DNA of 64,000 nt from CAIJXB01 sp964439595 (GCA_964439595.1 CAYTOK010000001.1:62001-126000), one strand, 5' to 3'. Counted from the stretch's first letter, positions 38,795 through 48,269 are shown. The notes: a model not told the origin generated them from the sequence alone. Numbers and translations: made by a program.

Positions 38795-41119
38795 CTATAG
38801 CTCGTCTATGTCTTCAATAGAGGAAACTCTAGATTCTGCTCCCACTTTCTGAAGTTTATCGACTCTAGATTCTTCGGGAACTTCTTGCGTATTAGGAGTT
38901 AGCTCTACGAGTTCGATGCTAAGGGTGTCTCTGTAGCTTTGCGCTAACCGTGCGGTATCGCTATATTCTAAAAACTTAGCAAAGGCTTTTAACCACTCGG
39001 TTCTTTCTGCTACCATAGCCTGTGTTTTAGCCATGTATGCCGGTAGATGAGCTAGGTGTCTTATCATTTCTTTTTGCACCTGGTAGGAGCCATTTAAATG
39101 GCTATGCCACAGAAGGTCTGCAGTAAGATGCGCAGAGCCTCTATCAATACCATCTTTACAGGTGTTATTGTAAAAGTGTATGGGGAGTGTAGAGAGTATC
39201 TTATCTTTTAAGATGAGGGAGTAAAGCATCATAAAGGCTTTCATTTGCTCATCAGGAGTTAGGCCTGCTGGGAGTTTTTTTAAGAGGTAATTTTGTTGTA
39301 CTTTGTTGATTTGAGAGCTAGCCCATCTAGCGGCGTTTATATAAAAATTATCTTGTTGAAGAATTTTTATTATGTGGGCAGAGAAAATAAAGTCCCCGTC
39401 TAGGTTTGTCGGACTCTTAAATGCAGCTCTCATGGAAGTTAATACTTTACTTATATATTTAGTATAAGACGAAAAGTGTTTTAAGTGATGTAGAGGCCCA
39501 TCTAAAGGGAATCTAGCAAAGTGGAAAGTATCTTGATATTCTTCTTGTAGAGCTAGTAGCTTTTCGATACGAGGTTTTTCATCAGGAAGTTCAGGGTTAA
39601 GTAGACAGCAATATAAGATTCCTTTGTGTTCACTTTTGCATTTTTCTATAAAAGCGATGTATTCAGGTGCTATTTGCACAGTCCCTTGAATGAGCCTTGT
39701 AGCTCTTTGTGCCGTGTGTTTTCCTAGTTTTGTTACTGTGGCTTTAGCTCCTTCTCCTGTTGCTATGCCATCGGCTATAATTTTTATCCCCCCGGCAAGC
39801 CCAATTCCTAGATCTGCTATTGCACTGACGGCTCTTCCTCCTACAGCTATTGCTTTTTCTTGTACTCCGGCGCTGTTTTCTATTTCTTCGGCATCATCAA
39901 TTCCCTCAACAGTCGGGACTCCTTGGCGGATAACGCTAACAGGTACAGGTTCTCCGTCTCTATATATAAAGCGGGTGTAGGCGTGAAAGGGAAGGTTCCC
40001 TTGGGAAATAACGTCAAAATAATTGGTAACACCACCTAATTTATTTACGCCTCTTCTTACGCCGGATTCATATTCGTTGGGGTGCTTTGGTTTTTTTATA
40101 GCTTGCATGTCTAGGTCTATTTGCCTTGCAAAAGAAGTTCCTTCTTCCCAAGAATTTAACTGCAGCTGTAAGCTGTTTAATGCAGCTTTAGGCCAAGGTC
40201 TTGTCATGATTGAAAAAGCTCTATTAAGAGTTTCATCAGAAAATTCTCCTGTAACTTCCATTGCAATAGTTTCTCTGAAGCTTTTTAAGCAAACCTTGAA
40301 AGAGACGTCATCGGAGGTTTCAGGAAATGCATAACGACGCCCTTCTTCTAATATAAGTGCGGTAAAGGGAGCCGGGCGAAAGAGGGTGTCTAGCCAGCCT
40401 TCGAGAGAGCCTGTCTTTTCCTTTCCCGGAGAATATTTTTTTCTTTCTAAAAAAAGAGCAGTCTCTAGACGTTCTTGGCTAGCACTTTTTGCTACGGCCA
40501 TAGATTTTAGCTCTGCAGAGGATGAGGGGGTACTTGTAGCAAAAGATGTATAAGAAGGATCGCGATGTCCACCCAAATGCTCCAGTGCTGCTTGGCTTAC
40601 TCTCTCAGCGATAGCTTCATTGGATCGAGAAGGGCTAGGGAAAAGTTTAACTGGAGCAAGATCACTCGCGGAATCTGCAGGATCAATCGGAGAATCTGTG
40701 TGAGTATCCCAGTAATAACCCCAAGGATTCTCGCCTTCTTGATGGGCTCCCGCGTAAGGTGGAGTAGCTACGCTCCGACTTGCAAGGATTAAACTAGAGG
40801 CTCCTTCGTTTGCTATTGGAGTTTGTTCTTCTAAGGAAAAGTCGAAGTCGTCTAAGTCCAAGACGGAATTTGAAGATCCTGAGTGGGTTAGGATCAAATT
40901 TGGATTGGAAGAAGAAGGGATTGACTGGAAGCTCCTAGATGCGGTAATTTCTTTATTTATAGGCGATTGAGGTCGCCAGCAACAGGAAAATAGATTTTTA
41001 ACGGCAGATCCCCACTCTTTCCAGGCTTGCCAGTTGCCGAAGTCTTTAAACCAGGTGCTCCAGTCTCTATCTGCTTTATAGCCAAGGGCTCTATAGGAAG
41101 AATTTATGGGATTTGTCAT
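38795..41119 (-). CDS. Large effector-like protein with a CX5R inositol-phosphatase signature
   Basis: 774 residues without a signal peptide. The N-terminal 230 residues are Ser/Pro-rich and disordered-looking, as in secreted effectors. A Gly/Ala-rich hydrophobic segment (about residues 430-470) could contact a membrane. Near the C-terminus, Cys654 to Arg660 in NNTCKDGIDRGSAHL fits CX5R and resembles the CKSxKDR loops of SopB, IpgD and INPP4 inositol-lipid phosphatases. The downstream helices suggest a complete fold. My reading is a type III-secreted phosphoinositide phosphatase, resting mainly on one motif. It is divergent from a PP2C gene across a 181-bp AT-rich gap. Confidence 0.6.
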   Translation of the reverse strand: MTNPINSSYRALGYKADRDWSTWFKDFGNWQAWKEWGSAVKNLFSCCWRPQSPINKEITASRSFQSIPSSSNPNLILTHSGSSNSVLDLDDFDFSLEEQTPIANEGASSLILASRSVATPPYAGAHQEGENPWGYYWDTHTDSPIDPADSASDLAPVKLFPSPSRSNEAIAERVSQAALEHLGGHRDPSYTSFATSTPSSSAELKSMAVAKSASQERLETALFLERKKYSPGKEKTGSLEGWLDTLFRPAPFTALILEEGRRYAFPETSDDVSFKVCLKSFRETIAMEVTGEFSDETLNRAFSIMTRPWPKAALNSLQLQLNSWEEGTSFARQIDLDMQAIKKPKHPNEYESGVRRGVNKLGGVTNYFDVISQGNLPFHAYTRFIYRDGEPVPVSVIRQGVPTVEGIDDAEEIENSAGVQEKAIAVGGRAVSAIADLGIGLAGGIKIIADGIATGEGAKATVTKLGKHTAQRATRLIQGTVQIAPEYIAFIEKCKSEHKGILYCCLLNPELPDEKPRIEKLLALQEEYQDTFHFARFPLDGPLHHLKHFSSYTKYISKVLTSMRAAFKSPTNLDGDFIFSAHIIKILQQDNFYINAARWASSQINKVQQNYLLKKLPAGLTPDEQMKAFMMLYSLILKDKILSTLPIHFYNNTCKDGIDRGSAHLTADLLWHSHLNGSYQVQKEMIRHLAHLPAYMAKTQAMVAERTEWLKAFAKFLEYSDTARLAQSYRDTLSIELVELTPNTQEVPEESRVDKLQKVGAESRVSSIEDIDEL

Positions 41120-41216
41120 ATAGTACCTATTATAAGTTAATTTTAAGATAGATTGTATGTTAAATTGGAATTTAATTAAATAATAAAATTTACTTATATT
41201 TATTTTATTGTGTATA

Positions 41217-41247
41217 TTGTAATTAGTGAATTATTTATTAATATAAT
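41217..41247 (+). promoter_or_regulatory. Possible promoter of the second PP2C gene
   Basis: TTGTAA, 19-base spacer, TATAAT, in a very AT-rich divergent region. The -10 box is exact but the spacing is longer than usual. The same TTGTAATT begins the leaders of the duplicated genes at 50.3 and 51.5 kb. Confidence 0.4.
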
Positions 41248-41300
41248 CGATGTGAGAGCTTTTTATTTGCGGGTATAGTGACTAACAGGAAGGTATTTTT

Positions 41301-42845
41301 ATGATAGGACCGCTGTCAAATGCAGGTAGTTCAGGGCAACCTGGCCCCCCGGCGCTTTTAGAGGATTTAAGGACAGTATTTTATAGGGAGGGATCTATAT
41401 TTGAATATGAGTTAATAATTGAAGATATTGAAAAAGCACTTAAAAGATCCACGCCAGAAGAGGTGAAAGTAGCCTTCCAAGGGTTACTATTCCAGCATCC
41501 AGGAGGTAAAGAAGTTTCTTTAAGAAGATGTCAAACAATTAGATCAAATTTTATAGAAAGAGATAGAGAGCGTTTCCCAATTTTTTGCGCTATTTTTGAT
41601 AGTCCAGAAATATACCGCTTGTATTTCCCTGTAAATAAAGAACCTATAACGGATGTAATCCCGAAAAATGTACCCCTTTCCATTTTTTTGAGAGATTGGT
41701 TTACGGAAGATGTGACTAAGGTGGGTGAGCGGTTATTGCCTGAAGATATTTCAGGAGAAAATGCTATTCCTTCAACCATAAAAAAGGCAGCGGCCAAAGA
41801 AGGCATTCCAGCGCAAATAAAAACGGCTTTTCTGCAAGCTGTTACAGGAAATTTCGAGGGGGCTGTAGCTTGGGTTCAGAAAAGAGGTCAGTTACCAGTA
41901 GACTATAGTGTGCGCAATTGGCAAGAAGAGACTCCTTTATTAGAAGCAGAAAGAACTCCTGTAAGCTCTAGTTTTACGGGTGCAAGCTTTTTTGGCTCTG
42001 CAGTAACGCTTCCAAGTCCTGAAAGGGGGAGTGAAAAACCTGTTGGCACTGAGGATAGGTATTTAGCTTCCTGTATTTTATTAGGAGTTAACGAAGTTCC
42101 TCTTTTTGCCGTATTAGATGGTCATTCTTTAGATAGAAAAACGAAGGATGCTTCAGCTTGCATACAAAGAATATTGCCTGAACGATTGAAGAGCAAATTA
42201 GAAGCTTTAACAGATTTTTTAGATCTATCTATAGAAAAAGCATTGACTTCTCTTTGTATGGAGCTAGGAGAGGAGCTTCAGTTGGTGGTGGCGCCTGATG
42301 CAAATACAGGAACTACAATGGTTTTTAGTTTTATTTTAGATGGTAATATATGGACTGTAAATGTGGGAGATAGTAGAGCTTGTTTATTTGATGCAAAGAC
42401 AGGGAAGCATATGCAGTTAAGTCAGGACGCAGATCCGACTGATCCTAAGTTTGCAGCATTTGTAACGGACCGGGGAGGCAGTATTGATCCTTCAGGGTAT
42501 GTCTTTAAACCAGGATTAAATGCAAGACTAGCTATGGCTACTTCTTTGGAGGCCGGGCCTCCAAAGATTTCTTGTGTAATTCCTTACCCGACAATTACTA
42601 AACAGCCCCTTACGGATGGTTCAATACTTGTTATCGCTAGCGACGGGGTATGGGATGTGCTTTCTTGCAGGCAAGTAACTGAGTTTGTCAATAAAAAAAT
42701 GGGGGAGGGGCTTAGTTTAGAGGTAGCTGCTCAGCATCTTGCTTCTTATGGAAATATAGTAAGTAAGGATGATACCACTATCGTTATTGTGTCCTTGAAA
42801 ACAGAAAATGAAGAGCCTACTGCTAAACGGCAGAGAATGGTATAG
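41301..42845 (+). CDS. Divergent PP2C-type phosphatase with large N-terminal region
   Basis: Residues 1-250 have no recognised domain. The rest is a PP2C fold: VGTEDRYLASC, LFAVLDGHSLDRKT (DGHS in place of DGHGG), GTTMVFSFILDGNIWTVNVG, DSRACLFDA, LVIASDGVWDVLSCRQV and SKDDTTIVIVSL. The metal-coordinating Asp are present, so catalysis is possible despite the altered second motif. No signal peptide. The C-terminus TAKRQRMV is basic. AGGAAGG precedes the ATG. It lies next to the CX5R-phosphatase-like gene, which supports a joint effector island acting on host phosphorylation; that role is inferred. Confidence 0.83.
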   Translation: MIGPLSNAGSSGQPGPPALLEDLRTVFYREGSIFEYELIIEDIEKALKRSTPEEVKVAFQGLLFQHPGGKEVSLRRCQTIRSNFIERDRERFPIFCAIFDSPEIYRLYFPVNKEPITDVIPKNVPLSIFLRDWFTEDVTKVGERLLPEDISGENAIPSTIKKAAAKEGIPAQIKTAFLQAVTGNFEGAVAWVQKRGQLPVDYSVRNWQEETPLLEAERTPVSSSFTGASFFGSAVTLPSPERGSEKPVGTEDRYLASCILLGVNEVPLFAVLDGHSLDRKTKDASACIQRILPERLKSKLEALTDFLDLSIEKALTSLCMELGEELQLVVAPDANTGTTMVFSFILDGNIWTVNVGDSRACLFDAKTGKHMQLSQDADPTDPKFAAFVTDRGGSIDPSGYVFKPGLNARLAMATSLEAGPPKISCVIPYPTITKQPLTDGSILVIASDGVWDVLSCRQVTEFVNKKMGEGLSLEVAAQHLASYGNIVSKDDTTIVIVSLKTENEEPTAKRQRMV

Positions 42846-42852
42846 GGTGTTT

Positions 42853-43953
42853 TTAGCGGTTCCTATGTTTTTCTTTGAGCGTTTCTAAAAGAGATATATA
42901 AGAAGCAAAACGAATGGGAGAAATCTCTCCTTTTTCAAGAGCTTCTTGTACAAAGCAGGAGGGTTCACTTGTATGGGAACAACCGGAAAATTTACATTTT
43001 AGCGCCGCATTAGCTATTTCTGTAAAATAGAATTCTACTTCTTTTGCTTCTAGGTCCCAAATTCCGAAGCTTTTAATTCCCGGAGTGTCTACACAAAATC
43101 CGCCGGTTTTTAGAGGCAGGAGCGTTGCTGTTGTTGTTGTATGAGATCCTTTTAGAGTTTTTTCTGTAGTCTCCCCAGTTCGTAGGTTTGATCCGAGTAA
43201 GGCGTTAATAAGAGAAGATTTTCCTGTTCCAGATTGTCCGGAAAATACGGAAGTTTTTCCTTCCATATGTTTTTTAAGAGAGTCTAGCCCTTCCCCTGTT
43301 TTTGCACTGATTGTTAAAAAAGCTATAGAGAGGTTTTTATATGTCTTTGCTAGTTCATCTATAAAGTCTTTATCTTCTTCAGGAAGAAGATCTATTTTAT
43401 TAATGACGATAATAGGAGTCATATTCCCTTTTTGCGAGGCGATAATGTACCTATCTAACAATCCTGGTTTTAAGGAAGGGACGGAAATAGAAGCTGTAAT
43501 AATTACTTGGTCAATATTTACGGCGATGAGCTGCTCTTTTCTTCGAAGTAGATTATCGGCTCTTGATAAGATGGAATATCTAGGTTCTATTTTGAAAATA
43601 AGACCATGAATTTCTTCTCTAGGCTCAAAAAGAACAAAGTCTCCGATAGCAACCAGATTTTTTTTATCTTGTTTTTCTTTTTTTAGAGAGCCTTTTAGCT
43701 GACAGCGGTAGAGCTTTTCGTTGCAGTCTACTTGAATTCCTTCGGGGTATATGCCAAGAATTCTTCCTCTTAGCGCTGTTGCTGAAATCTTTTCTACGGG
43801 GGTGGTTTTTTTCTTTAGTTGATCTTGGTCCGTTTTTTTATATTTAGATCTGTCTTTTTCTATGGCTTTTTTTCTTTCCATACGAGAAATCTTACGGTCA
43901 TTTCCGTGAAAGTCTTCTTCGTAATTATAGAAAGCATCAGAGTCGTTATCCAT
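42853..43953 (-). CDS. rsgA: Ribosome small-subunit-dependent GTPase A
   Basis: Circularly permuted GTPase that helps 30S subunit maturation. Order of motifs is typical of the family: an OB-fold domain (about residues 60-130), G4 VINKIDLL, then G1 GQSGTGKSSLINALLG, the threonine-rich G2 region SHTTTTATLLPL, G3 DTPGIKSFGIW, and a C-terminal zinc domain (CKFSGCSHTSEPSC). A basic extension of about 50 residues precedes the OB fold. Its start overlaps the stop of the upstream methyltransferase gene as TAATG, so the pair is coupled. Confidence 0.96.
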   Translation of the reverse strand: MDNDSDAFYNYEEDFHGNDRKISRMERKKAIEKDRSKYKKTDQDQLKKKTTPVEKISATALRGRILGIYPEGIQVDCNEKLYRCQLKGSLKKEKQDKKNLVAIGDFVLFEPREEIHGLIFKIEPRYSILSRADNLLRRKEQLIAVNIDQVIITASISVPSLKPGLLDRYIIASQKGNMTPIIVINKIDLLPEEDKDFIDELAKTYKNLSIAFLTISAKTGEGLDSLKKHMEGKTSVFSGQSGTGKSSLINALLGSNLRTGETTEKTLKGSHTTTTATLLPLKTGGFCVDTPGIKSFGIWDLEAKEVEFYFTEIANAALKCKFSGCSHTSEPSCFVQEALEKGEISPIRFASYISLLETLKEKHRNR

Positions 43954-44705
43954 TAAAAAAGCCTAGGGTTAAGTCTTTCTAGTAAAATAGCTCCAGCTCC
44001 GGAGACATTTAAAGATTCCATGAGCCCGCTCATAGGAATGGTGATTTTTTGAAACGGTTTTTGGGAGGTTTCCTTTCGAGGACCTGTTGATTCCTTGCTT
44101 AAAATAAGGGCAATTGGTGACTTTGGCGGCTCTTTAGGAGGAGGAGAGCCTTCTATATCCGCAACAAAGACTTGGCGATGTTTTATAAGCTTTAAAAGAT
44201 CTTCCCAGCTGCCTTCTTGTAGGGGCATACGAAAGGTAGCGCCTTTTGCGGCTCTTAGCGCTTTTTCATTAAAAGGATCACAACTATTTTCTGTGATGTA
44301 TACCCCACTCCAGCCTAAAGCTAGTGCTGATCTTATAAGGGTTCCCAGATTTCCCGGATCAGCAATTCCATCTAGTACGAGTAGATAAGGACTATTTTCA
44401 AGATTTTGAAAAGGGGGCATTTCGACAAGAGCTGCTAAGGGCTCCGGGTTTATGACTCCTGTTATTTTTTTTAGTATTTCAGCAGTTACTGTTATAACCT
44501 GTGCGCTTGTTTGCAAGGGAAGATCGTGCCCTTCCTGTAACAAAATAGCTAAGAGGGGGAAATGTGTGGTAGAAAGTTCTTTTACCATTTTTTCGCCGAC
44601 CACAAGCACCTTTTTTTCTTCCCTGCGAAAAGATCTTTCTTTTCTTAGGAGTACGAGATGTTTAACAAAAGGGTGTTGCAGACTGATGAGGTTTTTTGGT
44701 AACAT
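43953..44705 (-). CDS. TrmH/SpoU-family RNA 2'-O-ribose methyltransferase
   Basis: SPOUT-class methyltransferase modifying a ribose in rRNA or tRNA. SAM-knot motifs: VLDGIADPGNLGTLIRSALA, ITENSCDPFNEKALRAAKGA, ALILSKESTGP and IPMSGLMESLNVSGAGAILL, all diagnostic. The N-terminal domain (LPKNLISLQHPFVKHLVLLR) is the L30e-like RNA-binding part. 250 residues, normal. The exact target nucleotide cannot be told. It heads a two-gene unit with rsgA. Confidence 0.92.
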   Translation of the reverse strand: MLPKNLISLQHPFVKHLVLLRKERSFRREEKKVLVVGEKMVKELSTTHFPLLAILLQEGHDLPLQTSAQVITVTAEILKKITGVINPEPLAALVEMPPFQNLENSPYLLVLDGIADPGNLGTLIRSALALGWSGVYITENSCDPFNEKALRAAKGATFRMPLQEGSWEDLLKLIKHRQVFVADIEGSPPPKEPPKSPIALILSKESTGPRKETSQKPFQKITIPMSGLMESLNVSGAGAILLERLNPRLF

Positions 44706-44774
44706 TTTTCCTGCGGTTAATAAAGAGATTTCCAGGCATTATGCCATAAATTCTTTTCTATTTCAAGGAGAGTC

Positions 44775-45692
44775 ATGCGGTTGCAAAAGAAAAAATCAAC
44801 TAGATTTTGGTGCTTAGTTTTCTTGCTAGTTGTTTTTTTACTGGGAATTGCCTATTTTTTTAATAAAAGTTCTTCTTTTGATATAGATAAAATTCGTCCA
44901 GTGCGAGATTTTTCTTTTCAAACAACAACAACAGATTCACAAGAAGAGATAAAAAAATTTTCACAGATTGTTTCTCAGCCTTTTAGCTATTTGACAGAAG
45001 AAGAAGATCGTTATGTTTTTGTATCAAAAGATCAAAAATATGTTATTATATTCTTTAATATAAGGAAAATTACGCCAAAATATTGGCTTAATTATATTCC
45101 TATTCCTTTTTTAGATAAGAGAAGGCTAAGTAAAATTGCGGATAGAGAAAGAAACAGACAAGAAATATTTAGTAATTTAAAAAATGCTTTTACATATTTT
45201 CGCTATCAAACCGGACTTGTTTTTCTGCACCTTTTCCGTACAGAATATTTACAGGCAAAAATAAAGGTAATTGACAGGGATGGGAAAAAACATAAAATCC
45301 CCCTAGATCTCGTCCCTTTTGCAATACAAAAAAAAGCTTTTTTATTGGATGAATATATAGCAGATCTTTTGGCTAAGGGGCAAAAAGAAAAAGCAGTTCA
45401 GTCTTTATGTCATGTTTTAACGCTTGTGAAAGATGAGTGTAGACAGGGTTTTTCTGGAGAGAATAAAGCAGTCGAGTCAAGCTTTGGCTTTATAGAAGAG
45501 GGAAGGCCTATTCGCGTTGATGTGCATACATTAAGAGAAGACCCTTCCTTTAAAACTCCTAAAAATACTTTAAGAGAAGTGTTTTTGGTGAGTCAGGCAA
45601 TAGAATCTTGGCTTAAGAGTTCTCATCCCTCGATTGCAGAGGAATTTGAGGATGAAGTACAAGATTTACTTTCTTTTTTAGAAGATGAGTGA
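44775..45692 (+). CDS. Unrecognised membrane-anchored protein
   Basis: An N-terminal basic stretch and one hydrophobic helix (FWCLVFLLVVFLLGIAYFF) form a signal anchor; the rest (about 270 residues) is hydrophilic and charged, presumably periplasmic. No domain recognised. The sequence has many Lys, Arg and Phe residues, and ends in an acidic tail (EEFEDEVQDLLSFLEDE). TCAAGGAG precedes the ATG. Its last 70 bases overlap the end of the convergent metQ gene, an unusually long tail overlap. Confidence 0.65.
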   Translation: MRLQKKKSTRFWCLVFLLVVFLLGIAYFFNKSSSFDIDKIRPVRDFSFQTTTTDSQEEIKKFSQIVSQPFSYLTEEEDRYVFVSKDQKYVIIFFNIRKITPKYWLNYIPIPFLDKRRLSKIADRERNRQEIFSNLKNAFTYFRYQTGLVFLHLFRTEYLQAKIKVIDRDGKKHKIPLDLVPFAIQKKAFLLDEYIADLLAKGQKEKAVQSLCHVLTLVKDECRQGFSGENKAVESSFGFIEEGRPIRVDVHTLREDPSFKTPKNTLREVFLVSQAIESWLKSSHPSIAEEFEDEVQDLLSFLEDE

Positions 45693-46477
45693 TCGACAGG
45701 AGTCACAGCCCCCTGATAGGTAGAGTAAATATAAGAAGTTATTTTTTCAGACTCTAGATACTTTTTTAAAGCGAGCAGTTTAGTAGAGCAGACATCCTTA
45801 GTTTGTATTGCAACAACGTTAGCATATAAAGAAGAGGCATCTTCTAAAATAAGGGCATCTTTAAGAGGGGAAAGTCCTCCAAGAAGGGCGTAGTTAGTTG
45901 GGATTACAGCTGCTGCAGCCTCATCGTAGGTTCTTGTTAAAAGCGCTCCGTCAACCTCTTGGAAACGGAGATTTTTTGGATTGGTTTCGATATCTAAGAT
46001 TGTTAAATGGGGGCGTTTTGTGTCTTTTATAGTAATAAGGCCGGCTTTTTCTAAAAGACGTAGGGCTCGATCTTCATTTGTGGGATCACTAGGGATGGTA
46101 ACAACGCCTTTTACAGGAAGAGTGTCTAGGGTGTTATTTTTAGAGTAAATCCCCATAGGTTCTATGTGCACTTCTGTTAAAATACAAATAGGGTAGCCAA
46201 ATTGTTTTATTTGCTCTTCTAAAAAGGGGGTATGTTGGAAAAAATTGGCATCGATTTCTCCATCTGCTAGGGCTCTATTGGGTATGTTGTAATCATCTAT
46301 AACTACAATTTTTAGTGTGATGCCATCTTTTTTAAGATCATCTACAACCTGACTTAAAATTTCTGCTTGAGGGGTGGAGCTTGCTTGGATAGTCAGTGTA
46401 TTTTCTTTTTGGCTTTTACAGCTAAAGAGGCTTAGACAAAAAAGTAGGATAAGGGGTAGTAAGTTTTTTTTATGCAT
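45623..46477 (-). CDS. metQ: Methionine-binding lipoprotein MetQ (NlpA family)
   Basis: Substrate-binding lipoprotein of a D/L-methionine ABC importer. The lipobox LSLFSC puts the lipidated Cys at residue 20. Family features: LTIQASSTPQAEIL, the aromatic loop NFFQHTPFLEEQ, IEPMGIYS and the ligand-site DGALLTRTYDEA. The usual C-terminus (YQGAVTPV) is followed by about 22 extra low-complexity residues rich in Ser and Lys, which lie in the overlap with the convergent gene and look like a lost original stop. The gene overlaps metI by 8 bp. Confidence 0.92.
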   Translation of the reverse strand: MHKKNLLPLILLFCLSLFSCKSQKENTLTIQASSTPQAEILSQVVDDLKKDGITLKIVVIDDYNIPNRALADGEIDANFFQHTPFLEEQIKQFGYPICILTEVHIEPMGIYSKNNTLDTLPVKGVVTIPSDPTNEDRALRLLEKAGLITIKDTKRPHLTILDIETNPKNLRFQEVDGALLTRTYDEAAAAVIPTNYALLGGLSPLKDALILEDASSLYANVVAIQTKDVCSTKLLALKKYLESEKITSYIYSTYQGAVTPVDHSSSKKESKSCTSSSNSSAIEG

Positions 46478-47150
46478 TTTTTTGCCCTCGGTTTTTTAAG
46501 ATGGTCTTTACTACTTGGTTACTTATTTTTTGTGTTAGTTCTACTAGTAAGAATAAAAAAATTACGGAGATACTTAAAAGGAAAGTATTAAACCTCTGAT
46601 ATCCATATTGCAAGGCTATTTGACCGAGTCCTCCTCCCCCGATGAGACCGGCCATGGCGCTATATCCAATCAGATTTACCGCTGTTAAGGTAAGAGCTTT
46701 TATTTGTGCTGGTAGGGATTCTGGAATAAGGACTTTTATAAGGATCTGCATAGAAGATCCTCCCATAAGGAGAGTGGCTTCTTCTAAAGCAGGGTCAATT
46801 TCTTGTAAGTTATTTTCTACAAGCCTAGCAAAGAAAGGAGCTGCAGCTAAAGATAGAGGGATAATAGCTGCGGTGGTTCCAAGACTTGTGCCAACAAGCC
46901 ATTTAGTTAAAGGGATAAGAGCGATCATTAAAATGGCAAAGGGTATGGACCTTCCTGCATTTACAAGGAAGCTTAAAGTTTTATATAATAAAAAACTTTT
47001 GGCGGTCTTTTTTTTTGCTGTTTGAAATAGGAGAAGGCCAAGAGGAAGACCAAGAAGCCCTGAAAAAAAAGTAGAGGCTATTACCATATAGCAAGTTTCT
47101 AAAAGAGCCCCTGGTATGAGTTTGTAGGCTAAAGAGAGATCAGCAATCAT
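46470..47150 (-). CDS. metI: Methionine ABC transporter permease MetI
   Basis: Inner-membrane permease with five to six helices. The ABC-permease contact loop appears as ALEEATLLMGGSSMQILIKV, and IGYSAMAGLIGGGGLGQIALQYG near the end is highly typical of MetI. 226 residues, normal. It lies between metN (4-bp overlap) and metQ (8-bp overlap), so all three are made together. Methionine import would compensate for incomplete biosynthesis in an intracellular bacterium. Confidence 0.94.
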   Translation of the reverse strand: MIADLSLAYKLIPGALLETCYMVIASTFFSGLLGLPLGLLLFQTAKKKTAKSFLLYKTLSFLVNAGRSIPFAILMIALIPLTKWLVGTSLGTTAAIIPLSLAAAPFFARLVENNLQEIDPALEEATLLMGGSSMQILIKVLIPESLPAQIKALTLTAVNLIGYSAMAGLIGGGGLGQIALQYGYQRFNTFLLSISVIFLFLLVELTQKISNQVVKTILKNRGQKNA

Positions 47151-48148
47151 GAAAGAACCTCATAAGTTACTCCGGCATTTTCTAGAAAAGAAAGAGCTTC
47201 TTTTGTTTGCTCTCCTTTAAGACCGACTGTCAAAGACCCAAGAGGAACTCCGCTAAAATTATCAATCCAGCCAAGAAGTATATTGACCTCTATTTGGAGC
47301 TTAGAAATAAGGTGAGATAAAATAGGTTTTTGTGCAGCGGCTCCTTTAAAGTGCAGTTTAACGAAAATAAGGGACTCCCCATTTTTACTTGCTTCTTTTT
47401 TTAAAGAGGCTAAATCAAGTTCATGCGAGCTATTTTGTAGTAGCGTTTGTGTTACAGGATCTTTAGGTGCACTAAACACATCCCACGATGCCCCTTGCTC
47501 TACAATTTTCCCTTTAGCCATTACTGCTACCTTATTGCAGATTTTACGGATTACGTTCATTTCATGAGTGATAATAACAAGGGTTATGTGGAGCTTTTTA
47601 CTTAACTTATATAAAAGATCTAGAATTTCTTCTTTAATAGCAGGATCTAGCGCAGAAGTAGGTTCATCACAAAAAAGAATTTCAGGGTTATTTGCAAGAG
47701 CCCTTGCTATAGCAACCCTTTGCTTTTCTCCCCCACTTAACGTTGAGGGGTATGCCGTTTCTTTGTTTGTTAGCCCAACGAGGGATAGAAGTTCTCTTCC
47801 CTTTTTTTCTCTTTCTTTTTTTTCTATTCTAGCAAATTCAAGGGGTAGACATACGTTTTCTAATGCGGTTTTAGCGTTTAATAAAAGGAAGTTTTGAAAA
47901 ATCATGCCCAGTTTTCTTTTGTCTACTAAAGAAAGAGGCTTGTTCCAGCACTCTATTTTTCCATAAGAGGGGGTCTCTAGTGAGCTAAGACATCGAAGTA
48001 GGGTGGATTTTCCGGCTCCACTGCCCCCTATGATGCCAAAAACATCCCCCTGTTCTATTTGTAAGTTGATGTCTGTTAGTGCTTTGAATGTTTTCTTTCC
48101 TTCAGGAAACTCTTTATGTACGTTAAAAGCTTCTAAGATGTATGGCAT
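47147..48148 (-). CDS. metN: Methionine ABC transporter ATPase MetN with NIL domain
   Basis: Energises methionine import. Walker A IGGSGAGKST, signature LSGGEKQRVAIARALA, Walker B ILFCDEPTSALD, and the H-loop VIITHEMNV. The C-terminal 90 residues form a NIL (ACT-like) domain, which in relatives binds methionine and shuts down transport when the cytoplasmic pool is high. 333 residues, normal. First gene of metN-metI-metQ. Confidence 0.95.
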   Translation of the reverse strand: MPYILEAFNVHKEFPEGKKTFKALTDINLQIEQGDVFGIIGGSGAGKSTLLRCLSSLETPSYGKIECWNKPLSLVDKRKLGMIFQNFLLLNAKTALENVCLPLEFARIEKKEREKKGRELLSLVGLTNKETAYPSTLSGGEKQRVAIARALANNPEILFCDEPTSALDPAIKEEILDLLYKLSKKLHITLVIITHEMNVIRKICNKVAVMAKGKIVEQGASWDVFSAPKDPVTQTLLQNSSHELDLASLKKEASKNGESLIFVKLHFKGAAAQKPILSHLISKLQIEVNILLGWIDNFSGVPLGSLTVGLKGEQTKEALSFLENAGVTYEVLS

Positions 48149-48269
48149 TAATTTCCTAGGTTTTTATCAAAATAAGATAGCAAATAAGAGTTTATTTTGT
48201 CCAATTATAAATTTCTTATATGTTTCATGATAAACAGGATATAAATCGTTTGTTTTTATTGTGAGATAA

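Noticed and set aside
39690..40334. Plus-strand open frames inside the CX5R protein gene
   Set aside because: They are antisense to a long, coherent minus-strand gene and lack ribosome binding sites.
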